From: Merdiplasma sp905207905
Lineage (GTDB): Bacteria; Bacillota; Clostridia; Lachnospirales; Lachnospiraceae
Assembly: GCA_902475025.1 (NCBI GenBank)
Contig: CABRXX010000035.1
Span: forward strand, 1 to 25,465
DNA: 25,465 bases
Direction of reading: 5' to 3'
Shown here: one piece after another, positions 13,954-22,854 of the stretch
Numbering within the stretch: the first letter of the stretch is position 1
How the letters are laid out: each line of letters starts with the position of its first letter
Made by a program: the position numbers and the translations under genes
The notes under the pieces: model-generated
The model's database searches: none
Told to the model about the DNA's origin: nothing
What the model saw: the letters and a program-made list of their open reading frames with translations, nothing else

Positions 13954-15461
13954 TGGAATTTGTACAAAATTTCCCTTTTTTTTCCATTATCCTCTCCCTG
14001 TTTTCCGGTCCTCTCTGTTCGATCCTGAATGGGAAATGGGCCAAGCGGGTGAATCTGGCGGTGATTACCATTATTTTGGCCATGTCCAGTGCCGTGCTGG
14101 CCTTTACCCTGAGGACCGGAGATTCCTATGTGTACATGATGGGACATTTCCCGGCGCCCTGGGGCAATGAGATCCGGGTAGGGATGCTGGAAGCTCTGAT
14201 GGCAGTGTTTTTCTGTGTAATCATGCTGCTGTGTATGATCGGCGGAGTGCTGGAGCGGGAGCGGGAGATTGAGAGTACCAAGCAGAATCTGTATTACATT
14301 ATGGTAAATCTGCTGCTGTCCTCTCTTCTGGCGCTGATTTATACCAATGACCTGTTTACTGCCTATGTATTTGTAGAGATCAACACCATCTCGGCCTGCG
14401 GATTGATCATGATCCGACAGAACGGCCGCACCTTTGAGGCGGCAATCCGGTATATGATCATGAGTTTGTTGGGGTCTGGTATGCTGCTTTTAGGCATCTG
14501 CTTTTTGTATGATCTTACCGGACATCTTTTGATGAGCAACATCAAGGAACAGGTAGCCATTCTGAATGCTTCCGGCCAGTATCATATGCCTCTGTTGATT
14601 ACAGTGGGTCTGATCTCTGTGGGTATTGCCATTAAGAGTGCCCTGTTTCCTTTCCATGCATGGCTTCCGGATGCCTATGGATATTCGACCCTGTCCTCTG
14701 CAGCCATCTTGTCCTCCCTGGTTTCCAAAGGATATATTTTCCTTTTGGTGAAGATCTTTTACCGGGTGATTGGATTTGACATTGTAAGGGACAGCAAGAT
14801 CATCAATGTGCTGTTTGTGTTTGGTGTCATTGGAATGATTATGGGCTCCATATCTGCCATCAAGGAAAGCAACATCCGGCGTATGATTGCCTATTCTTCT
14901 GTGGCGCAGATCGGATATATCTACATGGGCTTTGGATTTGGAACAGAGCTGGGAATGATTGCCAGCCTGTATCATATTATTTCCCATGCAGCCACCAAGT
15001 CCCTGCTGTTTGTGGCAGCGTCAGGCATTACCGATGCCTCTGGGGACAGCACCGATTTCTTTGACCTTACCGGGGCAGGTTATCGGAATAAGCTGGCAGG
15101 AATTGCGTTTACAGTGGGCGCTCTGTCTATGGTAGGATTTCCGTTGTTTACCGGTTTTATTTCAAAGCTTCTCTTTGCTCAGGCGGCGGTGGCCAGCTAC
15201 CATAAGCTGCTTCCCGCATTGATCGCTCTGGCAGTGAGTACCATTTTGAATACCGTGTATTTTATGAAGACTGTGATTCGTATCTATACACCGGAGAAGA
15301 AGGAAGTGCTGGCAAAAAAACAGTATCAGGTGATTACTATGAAGGATCAGAAGTGGAAATCTGCAGCCTTGGTATGTTTCATTGCCATCAATCTATTCTT
15401 TGGACTTTACTCTGAGCCAGTGGTTGGACTGCTGGAGCGGGGGCTGAAGATTTTTGCATAG
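13953..15461 (+). CDS. mrpD: Mrp antiporter pump subunit, MrpD/NuoN-like (1 of 4)
   Basis: A 502-aa NuoL/M/N-family subunit with about fourteen helices. The proton-path residues are present: Glu142 in 'YVFVEINTIS', Lys228 in 'IAIKSALFPFHAWLPDAY', Lys259 in 'SLVSKGYIFLLVK' and Lys405 in 'GFISKLLFAQ'. The 'PDAYGYSTLSSAAILSSLVSK' segment is typical of MrpD and MbhH. I chose ATG 13953 rather than a GTG three bases upstream; AAGGAGGGG serves it. It overlaps mrpC by one base. This is the expected D subunit by order; the next three genes are additional relatives. Confidence 0.92.
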   Translation: MEFVQNFPFFSIILSLFSGPLCSILNGKWAKRVNLAVITIILAMSSAVLAFTLRTGDSYVYMMGHFPAPWGNEIRVGMLEALMAVFFCVIMLLCMIGGVLEREREIESTKQNLYYIMVNLLLSSLLALIYTNDLFTAYVFVEINTISACGLIMIRQNGRTFEAAIRYMIMSLLGSGMLLLGICFLYDLTGHLLMSNIKEQVAILNASGQYHMPLLITVGLISVGIAIKSALFPFHAWLPDAYGYSTLSSAAILSSLVSKGYIFLLVKIFYRVIGFDIVRDSKIINVLFVFGVIGMIMGSISAIKESNIRRMIAYSSVAQIGYIYMGFGFGTELGMIASLYHIISHAATKSLLFVAASGITDASGDSTDFFDLTGAGYRNKLAGIAFTVGALSMVGFPLFTGFISKLLFAQAAVASYHKLLPALIALAVSTILNTVYFMKTVIRIYTPEKKEVLAKKQYQVITMKDQKWKSAALVCFIAINLFFGLYSEPVVGLLERGLKIFA

Positions 15462-15473
15462 GAGGGAAAGGAA

Positions 15474-16991
15474 ATGGGAGCCTTGATTATATTATCGGCC
15501 GCGCTGCCGATCATTACAGGGGCGCTTTTGCTGCTGTCGCTTACAGCAGAGCGAAGATGCGCCAAAGGCCCGGCCAGAGAGGCAGCAGAGCCTTCTGACC
15601 AAAAGCTTCGGGTCCTTCATCTCCAGGTGCTGGGGGTACTGTCAATTTCTGCGCTTCTGGCCATGATAGCTGCCTGGAGCGGTGAACATGAGATCACCCT
15701 GTTTGAACTGATAAAGGGGATCCCCGTATATTTTCAGACAGACGGTATTACCCGGCTGTTTGTAACCTTAAGCAGCCTGGTGTGGATTCTGTCAGGGATC
15801 TATTCATTTGTATATATGAAGCATGAGGGGAAGGAAAAGCGCTTCTACGGATTCTATCTGATGGCCTACGGGGTGCTGCTGGGGTTGAGCTTTTCCGGAA
15901 ACCTGGTGACTATGTATCTGTTTTACGAACTTTTGACACTGGCATCCATGCCTATGGTGCTCCACAGTGGTTCCAGAGAAGCTATTATGGCGGCGTTAAA
16001 ATATCTGTTTTACTCTCTGTGCGGAGCGTATCTTGGCCTGTTTGGCATATATTTTCTCTATCAGTACTGTGATACGCTTACCTTTGTGCCGGGAGGAAGT
16101 TTAAATTTTGCTTTGGCTCAGGGAAAAGAGGGAATCTTGCTTCTGGCAGTCTTTTTGATGCTCTTAGGATTTGGAGCCAAGGCAGGTATGCTTCCCCTTC
16201 ACGCCTGGCTTCCGGCAGCGCATCCGGTAGCTCCTTCGCCGGCATCGGCTGTACTTTCCGGCATGATTGCCAAGGCTGGGGTTCTGGCTACGATCCGGGT
16301 GGTGTTTTATGTGGTAGGACCGGATTTCATCCGGGGGACCTGGGTGCAGAACGCCTGGATGACCCTGACGCTTCTGACCGTGTTCATGGGATCTATGATG
16401 GCTTACCGGGAAAAGGTGTTGAAAAAACGGCTGGCTTATTCGACTGTGAGCCAAATCTCCTACATTCTTTTTGGACTTTCTGTGCTCTCGCCTACCGCTA
16501 TGACCGGATCCCTGCTCCATGTGGTGTTCCACTCGATTATCAAATGCAGTCTGTTTCTCGTGGCCGGAATCTTTATTTTCCAATGCCAGAAAACAGAGGT
16601 CACAGAGCTTGATGGAATTGGAAAGCGGATGCCAAAGACGCTTTGGTGTTATACCTTTGCTTCCCTGGCACTGATTGGAATCCCTCCGGCCAGCGGTTTT
16701 ATCAGCAAGTGGTATCTGGCCCAGGGAGCTATGGAAGCCGGTGTGGGAGCCTTTGGATGGATCGGCCCGGTGATTTTACTCATCAGCGCTCTTTTGACTG
16801 CCGGATATCTGCTTCCCATCACACTGAAGGGCTTTTTCCCGGGCAGGGCGGTAGCGGCAGAAAAAAATCAGGAGCCTGCTTTGACGATGCTGGTTCCGGT
16901 AGCGATCCTGGCGATTTTGGCAGTGATTTTAGGGCTGTTCCCCAATCTGTTGGTTTCTTTTTTCAGTCAGATTGCGGGAACCGTAATGTAG
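15474..16991 (+). CDS. Mrp-type pump subunit, NuoM/NuoL-like (2 of 4)
   Basis: A 505-aa proton-conducting membrane subunit of the NuoL/M/N family. Key residues: Glu152 in 'LFYELLTLAS', Lys236 in 'GAKAGMLPLHAWLPAAHPVA', Lys267 in 'GMIAKAGVLATIRV' and Lys412 in 'GFISKWYLAQG'. The 'AHPVAPSPASAVLSG' segment is closer to NuoL/M and to hydrogenase subunits (Hyf/Ech type) than to MrpD. Ribosome site GGAGGGA lies at 15462. It sits 12 bases after the preceding pump gene. It is one of three extra copies beyond the usual D; whether it conducts Na+ or H+ cannot be read from sequence. Confidence 0.88.
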   Translation: MGALIILSAALPIITGALLLLSLTAERRCAKGPAREAAEPSDQKLRVLHLQVLGVLSISALLAMIAAWSGEHEITLFELIKGIPVYFQTDGITRLFVTLSSLVWILSGIYSFVYMKHEGKEKRFYGFYLMAYGVLLGLSFSGNLVTMYLFYELLTLASMPMVLHSGSREAIMAALKYLFYSLCGAYLGLFGIYFLYQYCDTLTFVPGGSLNFALAQGKEGILLLAVFLMLLGFGAKAGMLPLHAWLPAAHPVAPSPASAVLSGMIAKAGVLATIRVVFYVVGPDFIRGTWVQNAWMTLTLLTVFMGSMMAYREKVLKKRLAYSTVSQISYILFGLSVLSPTAMTGSLLHVVFHSIIKCSLFLVAGIFIFQCQKTEVTELDGIGKRMPKTLWCYTFASLALIGIPPASGFISKWYLAQGAMEAGVGAFGWIGPVILLISALLTAGYLLPITLKGFFPGRAVAAEKNQEPALTMLVPVAILAILAVILGLFPNLLVSFFSQIAGTVM

Positions 16992-17006
16992 GGAGGAGGA
17001 GAAAAG

Positions 17007-18482
17007 ATGAATTCAGCAATATTAGTGATCGTTGTCCTGCTTCCGTTTTTGGCCGGAGCGTTGGTGCCTGTGCTTCCTTTTAAAAACCGACGCCAGATGA
17101 TGGTGTATGTGGAGTGCGCTGTGCTGCTTAATTCCGTGCTGGCTATTGCCATGCTGATTGCTCAGCCTCAGGACAGTTTTGTATTATTTCGTTTTACCAG
17201 CGATCTGACTTTAAGCTTCCGGCTGGATGGAATGGGGACGGTGTTCGCGGCCATTGTTTCTGTACTGTGGCCGTTGGCCACTCTGTATTCTTTTGAGTAT
17301 ATGAAGCATGAGGGCCATGAAAAAGTTTTCTTTGCATTCTATGTGATTACCTACGGTGTGACCATGGGCATAGCTTTGGCAGAGGACGTAGTGACCATGT
17401 ACTGTTTTTATGAGATGCTGACGCTGGCAACGCTGCCTTTGATTATGCATACCCTTACCAGGGAGGCCATTTTGGCCAGCCGTACCTATCTGTATTATTC
17501 CCTGGGAGGAGCCGCCTTTGCCTTCATCGGCGTGATTTTTATTCTGGTGTACGGCAGTACCTCCAACTTTGTTCCAGGAGGTGTGCTGGATCTGGCAAAG
17601 ATCGGCGACCGCACCAATCTGCTGCTGTTGATCTATGTTCTTTGCTTCTTCGGTTTTTCGGTAAAAACCGCCATGTGGCCCTTTTCCAAGTGGCTGCCTC
17701 AGGCAGGGGTGGCGCCCACTCCGGTGACGGCCCTGCTTCATGCAGTGGCAGTGGTAAAGGCGGGTGCCTTTACTGTGCTTCGAATCACGTACTACAGCTT
17801 TGGCACAGAGTTTTTGAGAGGAACCTGGGCCCAGACTGTGGTGATGATTCCGGTGATCTTTACCATTGTGTACGGCTGCAGCCGGGCGCTGAAGGAGACA
17901 CACATTAAGCGGCGTCTGGCCTGGTCTACGGTGAGCAACTTATCCTACATCCTGTTTGGGGCGGTACTGATGTCTCCTCTGGGTTTGGTAGGCGCTTTAA
18001 GCCACATGATCTTTCACGCCACCATGAAGATCTGTTCCTTTTTCTGCGCAGGATCTGTGATCTATAAAACAGGACGGGAATATATCCACCAGCTTGACGG
18101 CTTTGGAAGGAGGATGCCAAAGGTATTTGCCATCTTCACCATTTCCGGCCTGGCTTTGATGGGAGTGCCGGGACTGTGCGGATTTGTGAGCAAATGGAAT
18201 CTTGCGAAGGCTGCAGTAAACAGTGAGAATCCGCTGGCCTATGTGGGAATTGGGGCATTGCTGGTTTCAGCGCTGCTGACGGCCATCTATATGCTCACCA
18301 TCTCCATCCGGGCCTTTTTCCCGGGAAAAGGATTTGATTACAGTACCATCCAGGATGTGGAGGATCCCAACTGGATGATGCTTCTGCCCCTTGTGATCTT
18401 TGCGGTGGCAATGTTTGTATTTGGCCTGCATTCCGGGCCGGTGCTGTCAGGTCTTGAGAGCATCGGTGCCCTGATGCGGTAG
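17007..18482 (+). CDS. Mrp-type pump subunit, NuoM-like with altered motif (3 of 4)
   Basis: A 491-aa NuoL/M/N-family subunit. Glu136 ('CFYEMLTLAT'), Lys220 ('FSVKTAMWPFSKWLPQAG'), Lys251 ('AVVKAGAFTVLRI') and Lys396 ('GFVSKWNLAKA') are all in place. Unusually, the near-universal 'PLHAWLP' is 'PFSKWLP', so the histidine that follows the helix-7 lysine is replaced by Ser next to an extra Lys (positions about 226-227). It shares 'SFEYMKHEG' with 'YSFVYMKHEG' of the preceding gene, so the two probably arose by duplication. Ribosome site GGGAGGAGG is optimal. The next gene starts 16 bases after the stop. Confidence 0.87.
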   Translation: MNSAILVIVVLLPFLAGALVPVLPFKNRRQMMVYVECAVLLNSVLAIAMLIAQPQDSFVLFRFTSDLTLSFRLDGMGTVFAAIVSVLWPLATLYSFEYMKHEGHEKVFFAFYVITYGVTMGIALAEDVVTMYCFYEMLTLATLPLIMHTLTREAILASRTYLYYSLGGAAFAFIGVIFILVYGSTSNFVPGGVLDLAKIGDRTNLLLLIYVLCFFGFSVKTAMWPFSKWLPQAGVAPTPVTALLHAVAVVKAGAFTVLRITYYSFGTEFLRGTWAQTVVMIPVIFTIVYGCSRALKETHIKRRLAWSTVSNLSYILFGAVLMSPLGLVGALSHMIFHATMKICSFFCAGSVIYKTGREYIHQLDGFGRRMPKVFAIFTISGLALMGVPGLCGFVSKWNLAKAAVNSENPLAYVGIGALLVSALLTAIYMLTISIRAFFPGKGFDYSTIQDVEDPNWMMLLPLVIFAVAMFVFGLHSGPVLSGLESIGALMR

Positions 18483-18498
18483 AAGGGAGGAATGGAAC

Positions 18499-20604
18499 AT
18501 GAAAGGAAATATAGTATTAGCGCTTTTGGTATTCTATCCCTTCCTTGGAGGCATTCTGGCCTGGGCGGCAGGAAAAAGAAAAGAGCTGGGAGAGACGTTC
18601 CGGGATTACCTGGCAGACGGAATTGTGATCAGCGAGTTTATTCTCATGGCGGTTTTGTTTTTCCTTTTTGGAAAAACTGCTGGTGCAGGCTCTGTGATGG
18701 AATGCAGCCTGCCTGGTATTTGTGGTCTGGGCCTCTCCTTTACCCTGGATGGTTTCCGGCTGATCTATGGCACGGTGGCCTGCTTTATGTGGATGATGAC
18801 CACCATCCTGTCCAGGCAGTATTTTTGGCACCATGAGAATCAAAATCGGTTTTATTTGTTTTTGCTGCTGACGTTGGGAGCCACCATGGGGGTATTTTTC
18901 TCAGGAGATCTGTATACCACCTTCATCTTCTTTGAGATTATGTCCTTTACCTCCTATGTCTGGGTGGCTCAGGAGGAAACAAAAGAAGCTCTCCGGGCAG
19001 CGGGAACCTATCTGGCGGTGGCTGTGATCGGCGGCCTGGTGATGCTTATGGGACTGTTTACGCTTTACCATGAGCTGGGAACTTTGCAGATGGATGAATT
19101 GCTGGCAGCAGCCCAGACCTACCTTACTGCCAAGGGAGCAGACAGAGAACTGCGCCAGGGAATCCTGTATGCAGCAGGTGTATGCCTTCTGGTTGGTTTT
19201 GGAGCAAAAGCGGGAGCCTTTCCTTTGCATATCTGGCTGCCTAAGGCGCATCCGGTAGCTCCGGCTCCGGCCTCTGCCCTGTTGTCCGGTATTTTGACTA
19301 AGACGGGTATCTTTGGAATTTTGGTAACCACCAGCACCATCTTTCTCCATGAAACTCCCTGGGGAATTCTGGTGCTGACCATCGGAGTGATCACTATGGT
19401 GGGAGGCGCTTTGCTGGCGGTGTTTTCTGTGGATTTAAAACGAACCCTGGCCTGCTCCTCTATGTCCCAGATCGGTTTTATCCTGGTGGGGGTTGGTATG
19501 CAGTGTCTGCTGGGGGAGGAGAATGCCTTGGCAGTTCATGGAACGCTGCTTCATATGGTAAATCATTCTCTGATTAAGCTGGTGTTGTTTATGGCAGCCG
19601 GAGTGATCTTTATGAATGTTCATGCACTGAACTTAAATGAGATCCGGGGTTATGGAAGGAAAAAGCCTCTTCTGAAAGCAATCTTTTTAACCGGCGCTTT
19701 GGCTATTGCAGGAATTCCCGGCTTTGGCGGATATGTGAGCAAAACTCTGCTCCATGAGAGTATTTTGGAATATTCCGGGGGCTTTCTCATCCGTCTGGTG
19801 GAATGGCTGTTTTTGATCAGCGGCGGTTTAACGGTGGCTTATATGACCAAGCTGTATGTGGCTATTTTCGTGGAAAAAAATGACAGCGCCAAGGTACAGT
19901 GGAAATTTGACCGGCAGAAAGACTATATGAATCGGGAGAGTGCCTTTGCGCTCACCGGAAGCGCCCTGGTGCTGTTTATCTGGGGCCTGATCCCCGGCCT
20001 TACCATGGATAAAGCAGCCGGTCTTGGTCAGGGACTGATGGGACTGACCGAGTTCGGAGAGCCGGTATCGTATTTCAGCCTGAAAAATCTTTCCGGGGCT
20101 GTGATCTCTCTGGTGATCGGAGCCGCAGTGTATCTGCTGGTGATCCGTGGGCTTCTGATGGAAAAGCAGAGGAAAGGCGCTCCGGTGTATGTAAATGCCT
20201 GGCCCGCCTGGATGGATCTGGAGAATCTGATCTACCGGCCTCTTTTATTGAAGATCCTCCCTGGAATCGCGGGGGTTTTCAGTAGAATTCTGGACAGCTT
20301 TGCAGATCTTGCAGTAGTAGTTTTCAGAAAAACGATCTACAAAGACAGTCCTTTGCCTCATGAGAGGATGGAGGGCAACTGGTTTACCGAAACAGCGGGC
20401 AGAGTAATGAACTTTATCCAGGCTGTTGGAAATCGAACCTGGAACCGCCGCCATCCCGGGAACCGGGATTATGTGCATATTCTGGCGGTGCGCAATGAGG
20501 AGCTTCGGGAGAACAACACCATCATTGGCCGGAGTCTGTCCTTTGGGCTGCTTTTGTTCTGCATTGGTATGTGCCTCACTCTGATTTACATTATTGTGCT
20601 GTAG
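18499..20604 (+). CDS. Mrp-type large pump subunit, MrpA/NuoL/HyfB-like (4 of 4)
   Basis: A 701-aa NuoL-type subunit, the largest and last of the operon. Glu146 ('FFEIMSFTS'), Lys237 ('GFGAKAGAFPLHIWLPKAHP'), Lys268 ('GILTKTGIFGI') and Lys415 ('GYVSKTLLHES') match the proton-path set. After the antiporter core (about 1-520) comes a helix and a C-terminal extension of about 160 residues that is partly soluble ('GNRTWNRRHPGNRDYVHILA') and ends in a final hydrophobic helix (about 675-700). This may be a lateral-arm-like extension as in NuoL, or an Hyf/Ech-type tail. It lacks the MbhD/MbhE end of true MrpA because those parts are separate genes upstream. Ribosome site GAAGGGAGG. Confidence 0.87.
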   Translation: MKGNIVLALLVFYPFLGGILAWAAGKRKELGETFRDYLADGIVISEFILMAVLFFLFGKTAGAGSVMECSLPGICGLGLSFTLDGFRLIYGTVACFMWMMTTILSRQYFWHHENQNRFYLFLLLTLGATMGVFFSGDLYTTFIFFEIMSFTSYVWVAQEETKEALRAAGTYLAVAVIGGLVMLMGLFTLYHELGTLQMDELLAAAQTYLTAKGADRELRQGILYAAGVCLLVGFGAKAGAFPLHIWLPKAHPVAPAPASALLSGILTKTGIFGILVTTSTIFLHETPWGILVLTIGVITMVGGALLAVFSVDLKRTLACSSMSQIGFILVGVGMQCLLGEENALAVHGTLLHMVNHSLIKLVLFMAAGVIFMNVHALNLNEIRGYGRKKPLLKAIFLTGALAIAGIPGFGGYVSKTLLHESILEYSGGFLIRLVEWLFLISGGLTVAYMTKLYVAIFVEKNDSAKVQWKFDRQKDYMNRESAFALTGSALVLFIWGLIPGLTMDKAAGLGQGLMGLTEFGEPVSYFSLKNLSGAVISLVIGAAVYLLVIRGLLMEKQRKGAPVYVNAWPAWMDLENLIYRPLLLKILPGIAGVFSRILDSFADLAVVVFRKTIYKDSPLPHERMEGNWFTETAGRVMNFIQAVGNRTWNRRHPGNRDYVHILAVRNEELRENNTIIGRSLSFGLLLFCIGMCLTLIYIIVL

Positions 20605-20915
20605 GAGACGGGCGTGTATGCAGTTTGCGGAAAGGACAGCATGATCTGCAGGGCATAAAAAAATCTGCAGGATGATAGCAGTTCCCAGTTGCATCCGCGG
20701 AAAAACTGTGTTATCCTTAGGTGCATAGATTAGAAAAAGAAAGGGCGCAGGACTGCGTTTGGTGGAGAAATGTACAGATAGTCTGATTTGGAAACTGACA
20801 AACAGGAAAGAGCCTGTCCTCAGGTTTTGTTTGGGTATGCCGAATTGGAGTTTGTACATTTTATCTGGGAAAATAGTCTTTTGATCAAGGAATTGTGAAA
20901 AGACGAACGGGAAAG

Positions 20916-20937
20916 AACGGCGAGACGGCCGTTTTCC
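20916..20937 (+). terminator. Weak terminator-like hairpin
   Basis: AACGGC (20916-20921) pairs with GCCGTT (20928-20933), followed by TT then CCTCT. Only 6 bp and a poor T-run. It lies 310 bases after the Mrp operon and may end it. I see no gene in the stretch 20605-20915. Confidence 0.4.
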
Positions 20938-20983
20938 TCTATACATCAGTGGCTGCTAAAAAACGCCAGAGATGAATGTACAG

Positions 20984-21017
20984 AATCTGCTTTCGGAGAC
21001 GAAAGCAGATTTTTTTT
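20984..21017 (+). terminator. Strong terminator, possible attenuator of the ABC-F gene
   Basis: A perfect 12-bp stem (20984-20995 with 21000-21011), a GAGA loop and a T-run to 21017. It lies 158 bases before the ABC-F start. No good promoter is visible between it and that gene, which would suit an attenuator, but it may simply end the Mrp transcript. Confidence 0.8.
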
Positions 21018-21175
21018 CATAGGAAATTCTTTCCTGTGAAAAAATGCTTCGCAGGATGAATCTGATGGCAAAAGTGCATACCGTGTCTGCATAGAAAAAT
21101 TTCGTGGTTAAAGAGAGGAATTTTTTGTGCAAAAGGAGGATAACACAGAAAGGGCAGGCAGCGGGAGGGATTGCT

Positions 21176-22723
21176 ATGCTGCAAATTAGAGATTTAAGTA
21201 TCGTACACAAAAAAGATCTGCACACCATACTCACAGACTTTTCCCTGAATCTCAATGAGGGGGATAAGGCGGTGATTATCGGGGAAGAAGGAAATGGAAA
21301 GTCAACGCTGTTAAAATGGATTTACGATCCAAAGCTGGTGGAGGAGTACGCGCAGGTATCCGGTGAGCGGCATTTTCCCGGTGAGCGTCTTGGGTATCTG
21401 CCTCAGGAACTGCCGGAGAGGGAAAAGGAGCTGACTGTCTATGAATTTTTTTCCAAGGAGTCCCAGTTTTGGGACTGTTCCCCGGGGGAACTGGGAAGAA
21501 TGGCCGGGTGGCTGGGAATTTCCCGGGAATTTTTCTATGGAGAGCAGCGGATGGGGACGCTGTCCGGAGGCGAGAAGGTGAAGGCTCAGCTGGCCAGGCT
21601 TTTGCTCTCTCAGCCCACAGTACTTTTATTGGACGAACCTTCCAATGATCTGGATATTGAGACTCTGCAGTGGCTGGAACGGCTGCTGCTCCAGTTTCCT
21701 CACATGGTTCTTTTTATTTCTCACGATGAGACACTGATCGAGCGGACTGCTAATGTGGTGATCCATCTAGAGCAGCTTCGTCGAAAGACGGTGAGCCGTC
21801 ACAGTGTGGCAAAGGTGGATTACCGGACGTATTTGGATGAGAGAAAGGCTGTTTTTTCAAATCAGGAGCAGCAGGCTCAGACAGAACGGCGTCAGGAACG
21901 GATCCGCCAGGAGAAATTTCGAAAAATCCAGCAAAAGGTGGAGCAGGATTTAAGAGCAGTGTCCCGTCAGGATCCCCACGGAGGGTATCTGCTGAAAAAG
22001 AAAATGAAAGCTGTGAAATCTCTGGAACGGCGGTATGAACGGGAGGCAGGGGAGATGACCCAGCTGCCGGAGGAGGAAAGTGCTCTGTTCGTAAAGTTTG
22101 ATGACAAAATTCGGCTTCCCGGAAGTAAAGTGATCCTGGATTTTTATCTGGATCGGCTTATGGCACCGGGAGAGGGGCGGCTTTTGGCAGAGCAGATTCG
22201 TTTGAAGGTGCGGGGGCCGGAGAAGATCTGCATCATCGGGAAAAACGGGGCTGGTAAGACCACTCTGTTTCGGAAAATCGCAGGAGAGCTTTTGGAGAGA
22301 AAGGATATCAAGGCTGCCTATATGCCGCAGAATTATCAGGAGCTTCTGGAGCTTTCTCAGACTCCCCTGGAGTATCTGACTGTCACAGGGGATAAGGAGG
22401 AGCAGACCAGAATCCGCACTTATCTTGGCGCGATGAAGTATACGGCAGACGAGATGAGCCATCCGGTGAGTGAGCTTTCCGGAGGCCAGAAGGCGAAGAT
22501 CCTGCTGCTGAAAATGAGTATGTCCGGTGCGGACGTTCTTTTGCTGGATGAGCCCACCAGAAATTTTTCACCTCTGTCTAATCCGGTAATTCGCCAGGTG
22601 CTTTCGGATTATAAAGGGGCGATTATCAGTATTTCCCATGACCGGAAATACATCCGCCAGGTGTGCAGCAGGGTGTACCGACTGACGAAAGACGGACTGA
22701 TGCAGGAAGAAATAGATTTTTGA
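21176..22723 (+). CDS. ABC-F family ATP-binding protein
   Basis: A 515-aa soluble protein with two ATP-binding cassettes and no membrane part, the ABC-F design of ribosome-associated factors and antibiotic-protection proteins. First cassette: Walker A 'GEEGNGKST' (about 36-44), signature 'LSGGEKVKAQ' (about 129), Walker B 'LLLDEPSNDLD', switch 'FISHDETL'. A charged coiled linker of about 100 residues ('QERIRQEKFRKIQQKVEQDL') separates it from the second: 'GKNGAGKTT' (about 355), 'LSGGQKAKI' (about 434), 'LLLDEPTRNFSPLS', 'SISHDRKYI'. In the second D-loop 'NFSPLS' replaces 'NHLD', a variant I associate with resistance-like ABC-F groups. I chose ATG 21176 (GGGAGGGA ahead) over an in-frame GTG at 21104. 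Target drug or ribosomal role unknown. Confidence 0.9.
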   Translation: MLQIRDLSIVHKKDLHTILTDFSLNLNEGDKAVIIGEEGNGKSTLLKWIYDPKLVEEYAQVSGERHFPGERLGYLPQELPEREKELTVYEFFSKESQFWDCSPGELGRMAGWLGISREFFYGEQRMGTLSGGEKVKAQLARLLLSQPTVLLLDEPSNDLDIETLQWLERLLLQFPHMVLFISHDETLIERTANVVIHLEQLRRKTVSRHSVAKVDYRTYLDERKAVFSNQEQQAQTERRQERIRQEKFRKIQQKVEQDLRAVSRQDPHGGYLLKKKMKAVKSLERRYEREAGEMTQLPEEESALFVKFDDKIRLPGSKVILDFYLDRLMAPGEGRLLAEQIRLKVRGPEKICIIGKNGAGKTTLFRKIAGELLERKDIKAAYMPQNYQELLELSQTPLEYLTVTGDKEEQTRIRTYLGAMKYTADEMSHPVSELSGGQKAKILLLKMSMSGADVLLLDEPTRNFSPLSNPVIRQVLSDYKGAIISISHDRKYIRQVCSRVYRLTKDGLMQEEIDF

Positions 22724-22767
22724 AATAGCTCATTCCAGCTGATGGTTGAACGGTTACAAATTTTTGC

Positions 22768-22853
22768 AAAAACTCCCTTTTGTATTTTGGTTCCTTTCAC
22801 ACATACTATTCCTGTCAGGTTTTGAATCAAAACAGACAAGGAAGGAGTTTTTT
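22768..22853 (+). terminator. Long bulged hairpin after ABC-F, containing a ribosome site
   Basis: AAAAACTCC (22768-22776) pairs with GGAGTTTTT (22844-22852). Inside, an imperfect arm (CCTGTC...GTTTTGA with TCAAAAC...GACAAGG, about 22811-22841) closes on a short loop. The T-run makes it a plausible ABC-F terminator. The 3' arm also holds GGAAGGAG, seven bases before ATG 22855. Confidence 0.6.
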
Positions 22854-22854
22854 C

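Noticed and set aside
20245..20946. Minus-strand frame over the end of the last Mrp gene and the following gap
   Set aside because: More than half lies opposite a real coding region, and the free part shows no recognisable motif or ribosome site.
22741..22853. BglG/LicT-type RAT antiterminator site before the PTS gene
   Set aside because: The segment GGTTGAACGGTTACAAA has only a loose likeness to RAT sequences and lacks the conserved paired core; no antiterminator gene is adjacent.
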